From positions 1 to 64,000 of the forward strand of contig JAURXM010000104.1 of the NCBI GenBank assembly GCA_030654395.1: a stretch of DNA of 64,000 nucleotides, given 5' to 3'. The notes under the pieces were generated by a model. The model did no database searches and was not told the origin of the DNA. It worked only from the letters and a program-made list of their open reading frames with translations. Position numbers and translations under genes: made by a program. Positions 19,242 to 28,349 of this stretch are shown piece after piece. The stretch is from Aquabacterium sp. (GTDB taxonomy: Bacteria; Pseudomonadota; Gammaproteobacteria; Burkholderiales; Burkholderiaceae_C). The stretch's first letter is position 1; each line of letters begins with the position of its first letter.

Positions 19242-20428
19242 CGCTTTACATACTTTCTGCAATCGCACTGTTTCCGTCAGTCGTTGGGTTTTTGAAAGAT
19301 GCTGTCTTGGTGCGAATGGTCTCTGCTGCAGAGATGGCCGAGTACCTATTCGTGATTTTCGTGGCACAGACAGGTGTCGCTGTGATCGCCAATTCCTTGC
19401 ACCTTCTTGCTGCTGGGCGCTTTAGATCAACGGGTATGGCCGTTTACCCGGTCGATACTCTGTCCAACCTCAAGACTTTGCTGGCCATGGCCTCGGTGCT
19501 GAGCGTGATTTGGCTCATGTGCGGTGCACGCTGGGGCGGTGATGCCAGTTCAATGGCTCTTTTGTGTGGCGTCGGTGCCATGTACTTTTTCGCGTGCCTG
19601 GCCACGTCTTTCTTGAACGGGCTGTTGTCGGCATCCAATGCGCGGTTGTACGTGATGGTGCCTATTTGCACGCACCTTGTCGTAGTCCTCTTGGCCTTCT
19701 CTGTGCACGTTAGCCCATTGCTGCTGGTATTGAGTTCCGTGTTGGGTGCCATGCTGGAGGCTGCCGTCTTGTTCGGTTTGTTCCTGCGTGCGAGTGGCGG
19801 CGGCGGGGTCACTTTCAGTGCCAGTCATCCACCACAGAAGAGCGCCGCGGCGTCGGCCCTGCTTAACTCTGCATCGCCTTTCATTTTGCAAATCGCAGCC
19901 TATGGGCTTTCTCCCTCCAGCTATTTGGCGTTGGTGTACGGGCAGAAGATCGCTGGCACCTTGTCTTCTTTAGGCTCGGCAATTGTGGGAGCCTTGTATT
20001 TTCATTTGAACAGCGATGCCCACTCTGTGCGCAGGCTTGCCATGCTGGGCGGCGTGCTAGTGCTCGTTGCTGTCTTGCTGGCACAAGTGGCCTACCCATT
20101 TCCCTTGCAAGTCTGGCTTGGTGAGGTATTCCTGAAGCAAGTAGGGCCCGATATTTATTTCGTGTACATGTTGGGTTGGGTGATGCTGGCTTGCAATATT
20201 CTGTCTTCGATCTACTACAGGAAGTGCCTCATTGAGGCGCCTAGGAGCCTGCTTCGCGTCAAGGTCGTGACGTTTGCCATCAGCGTGGGGGCGGTGCTGG
20301 CTACGCACTGGGGGGTGAGCGCGCTGGTCCTTGTCCAGCTGCTTGCTGGCATGGTTGAAATCGGGCTATACATGCATTTTACCCACCAGGCAGCGGCAGT
20401 AGCTGCAATGGCAGCGAGCACGCGCTAA
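19238..20428 (+). CDS. Putative polysaccharide flippase (Wzx/MATE-like membrane protein)
   Basis: A 396-residue polytopic membrane protein with about 10-12 hydrophobic helices. It begins at helix one (TLYILSAIALFPSVVGFLKD) and has an FLKDAVLVRMVSAAEMAEYLFV segment like the first loop of oligosaccharide flippases. There are no soluble domains. Translation is coupled to the methyltransferase upstream (ATGA). Every Wzx/Wzy-type cluster needs a flippase, and this is the best candidate here; it should move undecaprenyl-diphosphate-linked repeat units to the periplasm. Primary sequence alone does not separate Wzx from other MATE/MurJ-like proteins. Confidence 0.65.
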   Translation: MTLYILSAIALFPSVVGFLKDAVLVRMVSAAEMAEYLFVIFVAQTGVAVIANSLHLLAAGRFRSTGMAVYPVDTLSNLKTLLAMASVLSVIWLMCGARWGGDASSMALLCGVGAMYFFACLATSFLNGLLSASNARLYVMVPICTHLVVVLLAFSVHVSPLLLVLSSVLGAMLEAAVLFGLFLRASGGGGVTFSASHPPQKSAAASALLNSASPFILQIAAYGLSPSSYLALVYGQKIAGTLSSLGSAIVGALYFHLNSDAHSVRRLAMLGGVLVLVAVLLAQVAYPFPLQVWLGEVFLKQVGPDIYFVYMLGWVMLACNILSSIYYRKCLIEAPRSLLRVKVVTFAISVGAVLATHWGVSALVLVQLLAGMVEIGLYMHFTHQAAAVAAMAASTR

Positions 20429-20452
20429 TCAGAACTGAAAACAGGTTGAAGA

Positions 20453-21334
20453 ATGGCAAATCAAAAAATGTTTTCCGTGGTGATCACGGCATTTAACCGG
20501 GCCTGGTGCATCGAGCGTGCCATTGAATCTGTGTTGCGGCAGTCCGAACCAGATTTTGAGGTGGTGGTGAGCGACGATGGCTCGACGGACGGTACGGCCG
20601 ATCTGATAGCGCAAAAATATGTAGCCCTGTCCGGCCAGGTTAGATGCGTTCGATCGGATGCCAATAAGGGTATGTTCCATGCACAAATGCTGGGTGTGCA
20701 GTCGTCCATGGGGCAATACATCGTCTTTCTGGACTCCGATGACGAGTTGCTTCCAGACGCGCTGCGCAACTTTAGCAAACACATCCACCGCGCAGTGGGG
20801 GTCGATGCATTTTTCCAAACCCTGGTGGACGACGATGGTTCGGTCAAAGGCCAGTTCCCTAGCTTGCTGGCCGGGCAGGATCAACGCATCTTTAACTATG
20901 GCGACATGTGTCGTCTGTTTGCCATTGGTGATTACTTGCCGTGTGTTCAAACTGAAGTGATGCGTCGCTCAGACTACTTTGCTCCTGTGTCTGATGTGTC
21001 CGCCTATACGCACAACCTTTGGTACAACCTGTTTGTCGTGGCCGACGTACTCTACACGCGGGATGTTGGTGGTGTGGTGCATCTTGGGCACGCAGATCGC
21101 AGGACAAAGAACCAAGCAAGCCGCGCCGGTATCTGGCTCAAGGGCGTGGAGTATTTTCTTTACCACCACGGATCGGCCATCCGCCGGCACGGCGGCCAGC
21201 TTCGCAAATGTTATATGGATGCGAGCCGCTTCGCATTCCAATCGGGGCAGCGCGGGAAAGCACTGGCCTATTTCATTCGTGCGGTCCTGCTGGAGGCCGA
21301 ATTCCGGCTCGTGGGTCACCGCAAATTCATGTGA
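20453..21334 (+). CDS. Glycosyltransferase family 2
   Basis: A 293-residue GT-A enzyme. FSVVITAFNRAWCIERAIESVL (residues 7-28) and VVVSDDGSTDGTADLI are the family 2 nucleotide-binding motifs, followed by the metal-binding LDSDDE motif near residue 90. No TM helix is present, so it is a peripheral cytoplasmic enzyme that adds one sugar to the lipid-linked repeat unit. Donor and acceptor are not predictable. It starts 24 bases after the flippase stop. Confidence 0.9.
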   Translation: MANQKMFSVVITAFNRAWCIERAIESVLRQSEPDFEVVVSDDGSTDGTADLIAQKYVALSGQVRCVRSDANKGMFHAQMLGVQSSMGQYIVFLDSDDELLPDALRNFSKHIHRAVGVDAFFQTLVDDDGSVKGQFPSLLAGQDQRIFNYGDMCRLFAIGDYLPCVQTEVMRRSDYFAPVSDVSAYTHNLWYNLFVVADVLYTRDVGGVVHLGHADRRTKNQASRAGIWLKGVEYFLYHHGSAIRRHGGQLRKCYMDASRFAFQSGQRGKALAYFIRAVLLEAEFRLVGHRKFM

Positions 21335-21339
21335 AGGCA

Positions 21340-22098
21340 ATGATGGGCAATCAACAGGCTCAAGAAGCGCAATACAGTTTCCCGTATCACTGGCTCCCAG
21401 TCCTAGCAGACGATGGTCGTTTGCTAACGCTGGGCAAGTCACTCGAATGGGGGCTGGAGTACTACTCCTATGTGTCGACTGTGGCCGACATGGCTAGGCA
21501 GCGCCGCCCCTCGTCGATCCTTGATGTGGGATGTGGGGACGGTCGGGTGACAGACGCCTTGTTCAGGGCTGCGCCCTCGGTTCAGCGCTGTGTCGGGGTG
21601 GATTACTCAGAGCGTGCAATTGCCCTGGCCAGGATGTTCGGCAACCAGTCCATCGACTTTCAGAATCGCCCTTTGAGCGAGGTGCCCGGTGAGTTTGATC
21701 TGGTGACCTTGATCGAGGTCTACGAGCACATTCCGCCAGACGACGCTATGGTTTTCTTGAGGGACGTGGTCTCGAAGCTCGCGCCTGGCGGCGCACTGCT
21801 TGTGTCGGTGCCCAGTGTGAATGTGCCGGTCAATGAAAAGCACTACAGGCATTTTTCGCTTGAGCTTTTGCATGAGGAAGTGGTGGCATGCGGCAATGTG
21901 AAGTTGGAGTACGTCACCTACTGCCACTCGACCAGTAAACTGGCCGAGTGGCTGAGGCGGATCATGATCAACCGTGTGTGGACTTTGAACGACTCTGGTA
22001 TGCAACGCGTGTTGATCAGGCTCTACGATCGGTTTTTCAAGTACGCCTCCGAAGAACGAGGCGCTCACGTCGTGGCATTGTTCGTGAGACCTCGATGA
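21340..22098 (+). CDS. Class I SAM-dependent methyltransferase
   Basis: About 252 residues from tandem ATGs at 21340/21343, with GAAGG just upstream. The glycine-rich SAM motif I is ILDVGCGDGRVTDAL (about residues 61-75), the acidic motif II VGVDYSERAI follows, and EVYEHIPPDDA is motif IV-like. It resembles UbiG/ubiE-fold enzymes used for O-methylation of sugars. It is the second methyltransferase in the operon, and its stop overlaps the start of the deacetylase gene (ATGA). Confidence 0.85.
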   Translation: MMGNQQAQEAQYSFPYHWLPVLADDGRLLTLGKSLEWGLEYYSYVSTVADMARQRRPSSILDVGCGDGRVTDALFRAAPSVQRCVGVDYSERAIALARMFGNQSIDFQNRPLSEVPGEFDLVTLIEVYEHIPPDDAMVFLRDVVSKLAPGGALLVSVPSVNVPVNEKHYRHFSLELLHEEVVACGNVKLEYVTYCHSTSKLAEWLRRIMINRVWTLNDSGMQRVLIRLYDRFFKYASEERGAHVVALFVRPR

Positions 22099-22928
22099 GT
22101 TTTTTTTGCGTGCGGGACGACGATGCGTCCTACTTCACCTCACCAGCCGATCTGGAGTTGGCCTGGGGGTGGTGGCCGCATGTGTTGACCCTGGGGGTCA
22201 TCCCGTTTTCAGTCGAAACACGTTATCTGCCACTGCCAGGCAGGGACCATGCGCTTCACCAGCTTGGTGAGGCCGAGTTCGCGGTGTCTGGCAATGACCC
22301 TCTTTGCGAACACCTGCGCAAGCACCCGGACAAGTACGCGCTTGCCATGCATGGCTGTACGCATCGTTACAAGCTCCATGGTGATCGTCTGAAGGCTGAA
22401 TACGACTCGTCTGATGCGGCCTTTCTTGGAAGAGAAACACGCCGAGGGCTGGAAGAGTTGCAGCGTTGTTTTGGTCATACGCCCAAGGTGTTTATCCCAC
22501 CTGACAACGCGATTTCCCGCAAGGGGTTGGAGGTGGTGCATGGCACAGGCTTTTCCTACGTTCAGACACCCTTCCCGTTGAAACCCGATTCCGTGCGCTG
22601 GTTCCTAGATTACGCCGGTGCCCTTCACAGCTGGGGGGGGAGGCTACGCCATCGCCTGCGCCACAAGGCGGTAGACCTGCGTGTTTGTGGCAGCATTTCA
22701 AAAGGAATCGGGGCGGCGATCTTGGTGAAATTTGATGATGAAACCTTGCTTCGGGAGCGTCTGGACTTGGCAGTCGCTCAGAGGTGGCCCATCACGCTCG
22801 CCACCCACTATTGGGAGATGGCCGATGCGTCATACCGACGCAAGTTCGCCAGCCTCACAGATGATCTGATGGGCAAGGGGCTCAAGCCTGCGTCGATGGA
22901 GACCTTATATTGCGCAAAAGACTCCTGA
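22095..22928 (+). CDS. Polysaccharide deacetylase-like protein (DUF2334/NodB-fold)
   Basis: A 277-residue protein. The conserved N-terminal RDDDAS (residues 7-12) supplies the catalytic/metal Asp pair. MHGCTH (about residues 94-99) is the metal-binding His-x3-His, and FIPPDN (about 135) is the substrate groove motif. This is the arrangement of DUF2334-type NodB-homology enzymes. There is no signal peptide, so it would act in the cytoplasm on an N-acetyl sugar intermediate rather than on exported polymer. It is coupled by ATGA to the methyltransferase upstream and overlaps the next gene by 19 bases. Enzyme class is well supported; substrate is unknown. Confidence 0.75.
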   Translation: MSFFCVRDDDASYFTSPADLELAWGWWPHVLTLGVIPFSVETRYLPLPGRDHALHQLGEAEFAVSGNDPLCEHLRKHPDKYALAMHGCTHRYKLHGDRLKAEYDSSDAAFLGRETRRGLEELQRCFGHTPKVFIPPDNAISRKGLEVVHGTGFSYVQTPFPLKPDSVRWFLDYAGALHSWGGRLRHRLRHKAVDLRVCGSISKGIGAAILVKFDDETLLRERLDLAVAQRWPITLATHYWEMADASYRRKFASLTDDLMGKGLKPASMETLYCAKDS

Positions 22929-24067
22929 TCCTGATCCCGAATCTGCGTGGGTCTGGATGTGAGCGCATCGTCGCAGCCATGTTGCCAGCGCTGGCGCGAC
23001 GGTACAGTGTCCGCCTGGTCACCTACGACGCCCAGTGCCGGTACGACCTCCCTGCCGACATCGACTGGCAGGTCATTGACTCTCCTAATGTTGCTGTGTC
23101 GAGTTTGTGGGGAAAAGGCGTGCGCATGCAGTCGCGCGTGAGGGCCATTGCGCAGAGCATGCGCGTGTTCTCTCCGGATCTGGTTCTGACCTTCATTGAC
23201 ACGTGCAACATCGTGGGGTGGGCGGCGCATCGGCTGTCGGGCTTGAGCTGCCCGCTGGTCGTTGCCGAGCACACAGTAGGCCCCGAGTTCTTTGACAAGA
23301 ACGTCCATGCCAGCAGGCACGAGCGCTTGTTGAAGTCGATGTTGGCATTGGTGTATCGGCGAGTGTCACGCCTGATCGCTGTGTCGCATGCCATGGTCCG
23401 CTACATGGCATCAGACCTGCATATCGACAGGCATGTCGACGTGATCCACAACGGGTTTGACGTGAACAGCTATTTTCCGCCAGCTGACCTGGATCAGGGT
23501 AGGGGGCATTCTGCCGAGTGGCCCAGGATCCTCTCGGTTGGTGCTTTGAGCGAGAACAAGAACCAGCAACTGTTGATCTCTGCTTTTCCTTTGATCAAGC
23601 AACACTTCCCTCAGGCTGTACTGACTTTGGTCGGGGAGGGGGAGTTGTGTGAGACCTTGAAAGCACAAGCTCAAGCGAGCCCATTTGGTGATGACATCAT
23701 GTTTGCCGGATGGTCCGATCAGGTGGCTGCGCACTACCGGGCCAGTGATCTGCTTGTACACGCGTCCCAGTACGAGAGTTTTGGCAATGTCATCGCAGAA
23801 GGGTTCATGTGCGGGCTCCCGGCCGTTTGTACCCCTGCAACAGACGCCTACAACGAGGTCTTCTTCGCGTCATACTGCGGAGAGATCTTGGATAGTTGGC
23901 GAGTGGAGGGCATGGCTGATGGCGTGGTAAGGGTGCTCACGCAGATATCGTCCAAGCCGGACCTGCGACGACAACTCGCCACAGAGGCGGCTAAACGGTT
24001 TTCCTTGGAACAGATGATCGCAAATTATGAGGCGGTCTTGGAGGGCGCGCTGTCCTGTGCGCAATGA
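22910..24067 (+). CDS. Glycosyltransferase family 4
   Basis: A 385-residue GT-B enzyme starting at TTG 22910, with GGAG about 8 bases upstream; it overlaps the deacetylase end by 19 bases. The N-terminal acceptor domain begins LLILIPNLRGSGCERIVAAML. The C-terminal donor domain has ILSVGALSENKNQ, then the YESFGNVIAEGFMCGLPAV motif (about residues 285-305), where the Glu of EGF positions the nucleotide sugar. It is a retaining transferase, peripheral to the inner membrane. Confidence 0.9.
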   Translation: MRKRLLILIPNLRGSGCERIVAAMLPALARRYSVRLVTYDAQCRYDLPADIDWQVIDSPNVAVSSLWGKGVRMQSRVRAIAQSMRVFSPDLVLTFIDTCNIVGWAAHRLSGLSCPLVVAEHTVGPEFFDKNVHASRHERLLKSMLALVYRRVSRLIAVSHAMVRYMASDLHIDRHVDVIHNGFDVNSYFPPADLDQGRGHSAEWPRILSVGALSENKNQQLLISAFPLIKQHFPQAVLTLVGEGELCETLKAQAQASPFGDDIMFAGWSDQVAAHYRASDLLVHASQYESFGNVIAEGFMCGLPAVCTPATDAYNEVFFASYCGEILDSWRVEGMADGVVRVLTQISSKPDLRRQLATEAAKRFSLEQMIANYEAVLEGALSCAQ

Positions 24068-24100
24068 AAGGCAGCAACGATATGAAGTCTCTTCAAGCAA

Positions 24101-25261
24101 GTGATTGGCAAGAAATTGGCTGTTGAAACTGTCCAGCGTGCCAATGATGGAGGTGGCGAGTCGCTCCCCCGCATCTTGATGTGGGGGGTGTTTTTGCGCT
24201 TGTTGGTTGCCACGTGGAATACTTGGGTAGGGCCGACGCCGGGCGCTGACTTGGATGCTTTGGGGGCGCACATGGCAGCACAAGCGGTTGCCAACTCAGG
24301 CGAGTTTCTGCCTTTCAAAATGGGGACGACTCAATACATCAACTTCCTGGCTGGGGTGTATGTCCTGCTGTGCTCATCGCAGTTTGTAGGGGCGGCGATG
24401 AGCGTGCTTGCCTGGTACGTCGGTGCAAAGGCCCTGTTGGAGGTGACGAGGCTGATGGCCTTCGGAGGGCGGCAACGAGAGCTGGCAACGATGATTTACT
24501 GCTTCATGCCATCGGCCATTTTGCTAACAGGCGTCACGTTGCGTGAGTCGTATCAAATGGCCTTGCTGAACTTGGCTGTGTTGTATTTTTTGCGAGCATG
24601 TCTGCGGTGGGGTAAGCATAACTGGCTGTATTTTCTAGCCTGTATCAGCGTGGCGGGAACCTTGCATGGTGCGCTGCTTGCCTCGGGGATATTGTTCGCC
24701 GTACTGGCCGTCGTATGTCATGCCTTGCTTGGGCGTCGAGTCAAGATGGATCTGAGGGTGGTCCCCCTAGCCGTGATGGCCGTAGGCATTCTGGTGGTTG
24801 GCGTGAACTTTTTCACGACCTTTTCCTATGACTTGAGCGACGGGCTCTTGTCAGCTGTAGAGCTGTACCAGGACCGGTTGCTGAGCGTCGATGCCCGCAC
24901 GCACTACAAGGAGCAGGTCAATATCGGCAGCGGTACAGACATGGTGCTGTACTTTGCGTGGTCGCTTGTCCAATATTGGCTAGAGCCATTTCCATGGCGG
25001 CCTCTGACGGGGGCGGACGTGGTCCTGGTGGCTGAGAACGTGGTGCGACTGGCCCTCATGGTCATGACGATCAGCAATATCCGGACTGCCCAAGGCAGTG
25101 AACGGCGGATTTTGATCTTCCTAGCGCTGTCTTATCTGATCATCGAGCTCACCTGGTCCTTCGGCACGATCAATTGGGGCACGGCGCTCAGGCACCACCT
25201 GCCCTCGTTTGGCATGCTGGTTGTGCTGGGCTGCGCATACCGGCCGAAAGGGACCCGTTGA
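24101..25261 (+). CDS. Polytopic membrane protein, candidate O-unit polymerase (Wzy-like) or GT-C
   Basis: A 386-residue protein with about ten hydrophobic helices, starting at GTG 24101 (no ATG in frame nearby). After the first helix comes an acidic loop, PTPGADLDALG (near residue 45), and between late helices there is a long polar loop with DLSDGLLSAVELYQDRLLSVDARTHYKE. A large periplasmic loop is typical of Wzy polymerases, whereas an acidic first loop is typical of GT-C transferases. No other gene in the operon can be the polymerase, so Wzy is the likelier role by elimination. Sequence similarity to a named family is not evident to me. Confidence 0.45.
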   Translation: MIGKKLAVETVQRANDGGGESLPRILMWGVFLRLLVATWNTWVGPTPGADLDALGAHMAAQAVANSGEFLPFKMGTTQYINFLAGVYVLLCSSQFVGAAMSVLAWYVGAKALLEVTRLMAFGGRQRELATMIYCFMPSAILLTGVTLRESYQMALLNLAVLYFLRACLRWGKHNWLYFLACISVAGTLHGALLASGILFAVLAVVCHALLGRRVKMDLRVVPLAVMAVGILVVGVNFFTTFSYDLSDGLLSAVELYQDRLLSVDARTHYKEQVNIGSGTDMVLYFAWSLVQYWLEPFPWRPLTGADVVLVAENVVRLALMVMTISNIRTAQGSERRILIFLALSYLIIELTWSFGTINWGTALRHHLPSFGMLVVLGCAYRPKGTR

Positions 25262-26385
25262 AGGTGCTGCACGTGATTGTTGATCTGGATGTCGGAGGGG
25301 CCGAAGTGGCGCTGTACCGACTTCTGACCGCCAAAGGCGCTCGGGCAACTGAGCATGCCGTTGTCAGCCTGACAACCCTTGGCCCCATTGGTCATAGGCT
25401 CACAGAGCAGGGTGTGGCAGTCCATGTCCTCGGCATGCGTGGGGGCCTTGATCTGTTCAAAGCAGGTGCTCGGCTGTATCGGATCCTTCGTTGGTACCAG
25501 CCCGATGTGGTTCAGACATGGATGTATCACGCAGACCTCGTTGGAGGTCTTGCCGCGCGGTTGGCGGGGGTCAAGCGCATCATCTGGGGCATCCGCACGC
25601 TTGAGCTCGACGCAGGAGCACCGCGTGCCACTCGCATAGTGCGATTTGCTTGCGCGCGCTTGTCATCGCTGATCCCCTCGTCGATAGCTTGTGTCGCACA
25701 AGCTGCGAGGTCCTCGCATGTGCAACTCGGCTACGCTTCAGACAAGATGTGTGTCATTCACAATGGGTATGACTTTGACGTTTACCGACAAGCCATATCG
25801 GCGCGAGAGAAAAAACGAAGCCAGTTCGGCGTTGGTGCCACTGAGGTGTTGATCGGGTCGGTCGGGCGATGGCATCCTGATAAAGGGCATGACGTGTTGC
25901 TTGCTGCCCTGGGGCAGGTGTGCGCACAGCACCCAACTGCGAAGGCGGTCCTGATCGGGCGGGGTCTTGTGCCCGGCAACCATGAGCTGATCCAGTTGTT
26001 GCGCAACCACGGCTTGCAAGAGCGGGTCATATTGAAGGGGGAGCGCTCAGATGTGCCCGAGTGTCTGGCGGCCATGGACATCTATTGCTTGCATTCCCGG
26101 CGTGAGGCCTTTCCCAATGCCTTGGCAGAGGCCATGGCCAGCGCTTTGCCGTGTGTGGCCGCCGACGTGGGCGACGCCGCTCTCCTACTGGCTGGAACAG
26201 GGTGTCTCGTACCTCCGGGTGACGTGGGATCCTTGGCCAGTGCGTTATGCGCTTTGCTACGCATGACTGAGGATGATCGACGTCAGATGGGTCGACAGGC
26301 CGCACATCATATTCAGCAGGACTATTCGCTTGAGGCTTGCAGGTTGAAGTTTGAGCGGCTCTACAGTCTCGAAGGGAGCACCTGA
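25258..26385 (+). CDS. Glycosyltransferase family 4
   Basis: A 375-residue GT-B enzyme. The TTG at 25258 overlaps the upstream TGA (TTGA), has AAAGGGA 6 bases upstream, and gives the normal start MKVLHVIVDLDVGGAEVALYRLL... for this family. The donor domain shows IGSVGRWHPDKGHDVLLAAL, then SRREAFPNALAEAMASALPCVAADVGDA (about residues 280-305). It belongs to the group that includes many capsule and EPS transferases. Sugar donor is unknown. Confidence 0.9.
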   Translation: MKVLHVIVDLDVGGAEVALYRLLTAKGARATEHAVVSLTTLGPIGHRLTEQGVAVHVLGMRGGLDLFKAGARLYRILRWYQPDVVQTWMYHADLVGGLAARLAGVKRIIWGIRTLELDAGAPRATRIVRFACARLSSLIPSSIACVAQAARSSHVQLGYASDKMCVIHNGYDFDVYRQAISAREKKRSQFGVGATEVLIGSVGRWHPDKGHDVLLAALGQVCAQHPTAKAVLIGRGLVPGNHELIQLLRNHGLQERVILKGERSDVPECLAAMDIYCLHSRREAFPNALAEAMASALPCVAADVGDAALLLAGTGCLVPPGDVGSLASALCALLRMTEDDRRQMGRQAAHHIQQDYSLEACRLKFERLYSLEGST

Positions 26386-26387
26386 GC

Positions 26388-28349
26388 ATGTGCGGAATCG
26401 TCGGATTTTTGGGGCATGGCCTCGCGCACGACAGCGCACTGGGCGTGCTGGATCGCATGTCGGCGGCACAGCGTCACCGAGGCCCAGACGATATGGGCAA
26501 GTGGACGGACTCAAATCAGGGCGTTTATCTTGGGCATCAGAGGCTGTCCATTGTGGATTTGTCTGCGGCTGGTCACCAACCGATGGTGGACGACAGCGGG
26601 CGTTACGTCATCGTCTTCAATGGTGAAATCTACAATCACATGGAGATCCGCTCAGCCTTGCAAAATGAGCGAGGTCCCATCTCTTGGCGTGGACACTCTG
26701 ATACTGAAACCATCCTCTATGCGATGGCTGAATGGGGTGTGCGCAAAGCGGTGGAGCGCTTTGTCGGCATGTTTGCTTTAGCGCTTTGGGACAGGCAGGC
26801 GGCAACCCTGACCTTGGTGCGGGACCGTCTGGGCGAAAAGCCCTTGTACTACGGCTGGCAGGGCCACGGCGCTACAGATTCGTTCCTTTTTGCCTCCGAG
26901 TTGGCCGCGTTGCGGCACCATCCCGACTTCCGTTCAAAGATATCCAGGCAGGCGCTCGGGATGTACGTCAAGTACAACTACGTACCGGCACCGCACACCA
27001 TCTATGAAGGACTCATGAAGCTGAGGCCTGGGTCAATGGTGACGGTTTCTCTCGCTGACAGAGTGGTGAAGGAGGAGGTCTACTGGTCAGTCGCTGCCGC
27101 AGCGCAGTCTGGTCGGCAGCATCCTTTTACTGGCTCATACGACGAGGCCGTCGATGCGCTCGATGAGGCGTTAAGCAAGGCTGTTGCTTCTCAGATGATG
27201 GCAGACGTGCCTATCGGGGCGTTGTTGTCAGGTGGCGTGGACTCCAGCTGCATCGCCGCCCTCATGCAAAAACAAAGTGGCGGCCCGATCAACACCTTTT
27301 CCATCGGGTTCAACGAGGAGCGCTACGACGAGGCGGTCCATGCCAAGGCGGTGGCCCAGCATCTGGGCACGCGGCACCACGAAATGTATGTCACTTCGCA
27401 AGACGCACTGAACGTCGTACCGGAACTCGCGGGCATTTACAGCGAGCCGTTTTCTGACTCATCGCAGATCCCGACCATTCTCGTGTCGCGACTTGCAAAG
27501 CAACACGTTACGGTGGCCCTGTCGGGCGACGCGGGTGATGAGCTTTTTTGTGGCTACAACCGATACATGCAGGTATCGGGCGCTTGGCGCATGCTCTCGA
27601 AGGTGCCTTGCAGCATGCGAAGCGGCATGGCTAACCTGATCAAGAGGGTGCCCGTCAAAACATGGGACAGCTTCTTGCCATGTATCGAGCCACTCGTTCC
27701 GTCACGTTTGCATCTGAGTAACTATGGTGACAAGTTACATAAAGCCGCAGGCGTCCTGGCTGCACCATCCGTGCAATGCCTTTACGATGGGTTAATTTCG
27801 CATTGGAACGCCAAGGATGGTGTGGTTCTGGGTGGGGCGACACCGGGAGCGGACAGCTTGGCATTTCAAACCGGGCTCGACGACGTTTCGGCCATGATGT
27901 TGTCCGACACGCAGAACTACCTGCCTGACGACATCTTGGTGAAGGTCGATAGAGCGATGATGTCTGCTTCGCTGGAAGGGCGGGTGCCCATGCTCAATCA
28001 CGAAGTGGTTCAACTTGCATGGCGTTTGCCTCAGAGTTTCAAATTGCGCGGTGGCACCAGCAAGGCAGTTTTGAGGGACGTGCTTTATAAGTATGTGCCT
28101 CGTTCGCTTATAGACCGGCCCAAGATGGGCTTTGGCGTGCCGTTGGACGTATGGCTGAGAGGGGCTTTGCGAGATTGGGCCGAGTCGTTGCTACAAGCCC
28201 AACGTTTGCGTGAGGAGGGCTTTTTTGATGTGGATCTGGTGCGTTCACGCTGGGCCGAGCATCTTTCAGGACAACGCAATTGGCAATATCACCTGTGGGA
28301 CATTCTGATGTTCCAGTCTTGGCTTGAAAGCCAGAAGGCGGCTGCATGA
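26388..28349 (+). CDS. asnB: Asparagine synthase-like glutamine amidotransferase (AsnB family)
   Basis: A 653-residue two-domain enzyme. The class II glutaminase domain begins MCGIVGFLG, with Cys2 the nucleophile after Met removal, and has RLSIVDLS...HQPM and NGEIYNH motifs. The synthetase domain has the PP-loop LLSGGVDSS near residue 280 and later SGDAGDELFCGYNRY (about 385). GGGAG lies 10 bases before the ATG. In polysaccharide clusters such proteins usually amidate a sugar acid or an amino-acid substituent rather than make free asparagine. Its coupling to a transglutaminase-like gene (ATGA overlap) suggests the two act on the same polymer, which is inference. Confidence 0.88.
   Translation: MCGIVGFLGHGLAHDSALGVLDRMSAAQRHRGPDDMGKWTDSNQGVYLGHQRLSIVDLSAAGHQPMVDDSGRYVIVFNGEIYNHMEIRSALQNERGPISWRGHSDTETILYAMAEWGVRKAVERFVGMFALALWDRQAATLTLVRDRLGEKPLYYGWQGHGATDSFLFASELAALRHHPDFRSKISRQALGMYVKYNYVPAPHTIYEGLMKLRPGSMVTVSLADRVVKEEVYWSVAAAAQSGRQHPFTGSYDEAVDALDEALSKAVASQMMADVPIGALLSGGVDSSCIAALMQKQSGGPINTFSIGFNEERYDEAVHAKAVAQHLGTRHHEMYVTSQDALNVVPELAGIYSEPFSDSSQIPTILVSRLAKQHVTVALSGDAGDELFCGYNRYMQVSGAWRMLSKVPCSMRSGMANLIKRVPVKTWDSFLPCIEPLVPSRLHLSNYGDKLHKAAGVLAAPSVQCLYDGLISHWNAKDGVVLGGATPGADSLAFQTGLDDVSAMMLSDTQNYLPDDILVKVDRAMMSASLEGRVPMLNHEVVQLAWRLPQSFKLRGGTSKAVLRDVLYKYVPRSLIDRPKMGFGVPLDVWLRGALRDWAESLLQAQRLREEGFFDVDLVRSRWAEHLSGQRNWQYHLWDILMFQSWLESQKAAA

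Noticed and set aside
22910-22928. Start of the GT4 gene further downstream to avoid overlap with the deacetylase gene
   Set aside because: The TTG start yields the conserved N-terminal strand LLILIPNLRGSG and has a ribosome site; later starts would remove part of the Rossmann fold.
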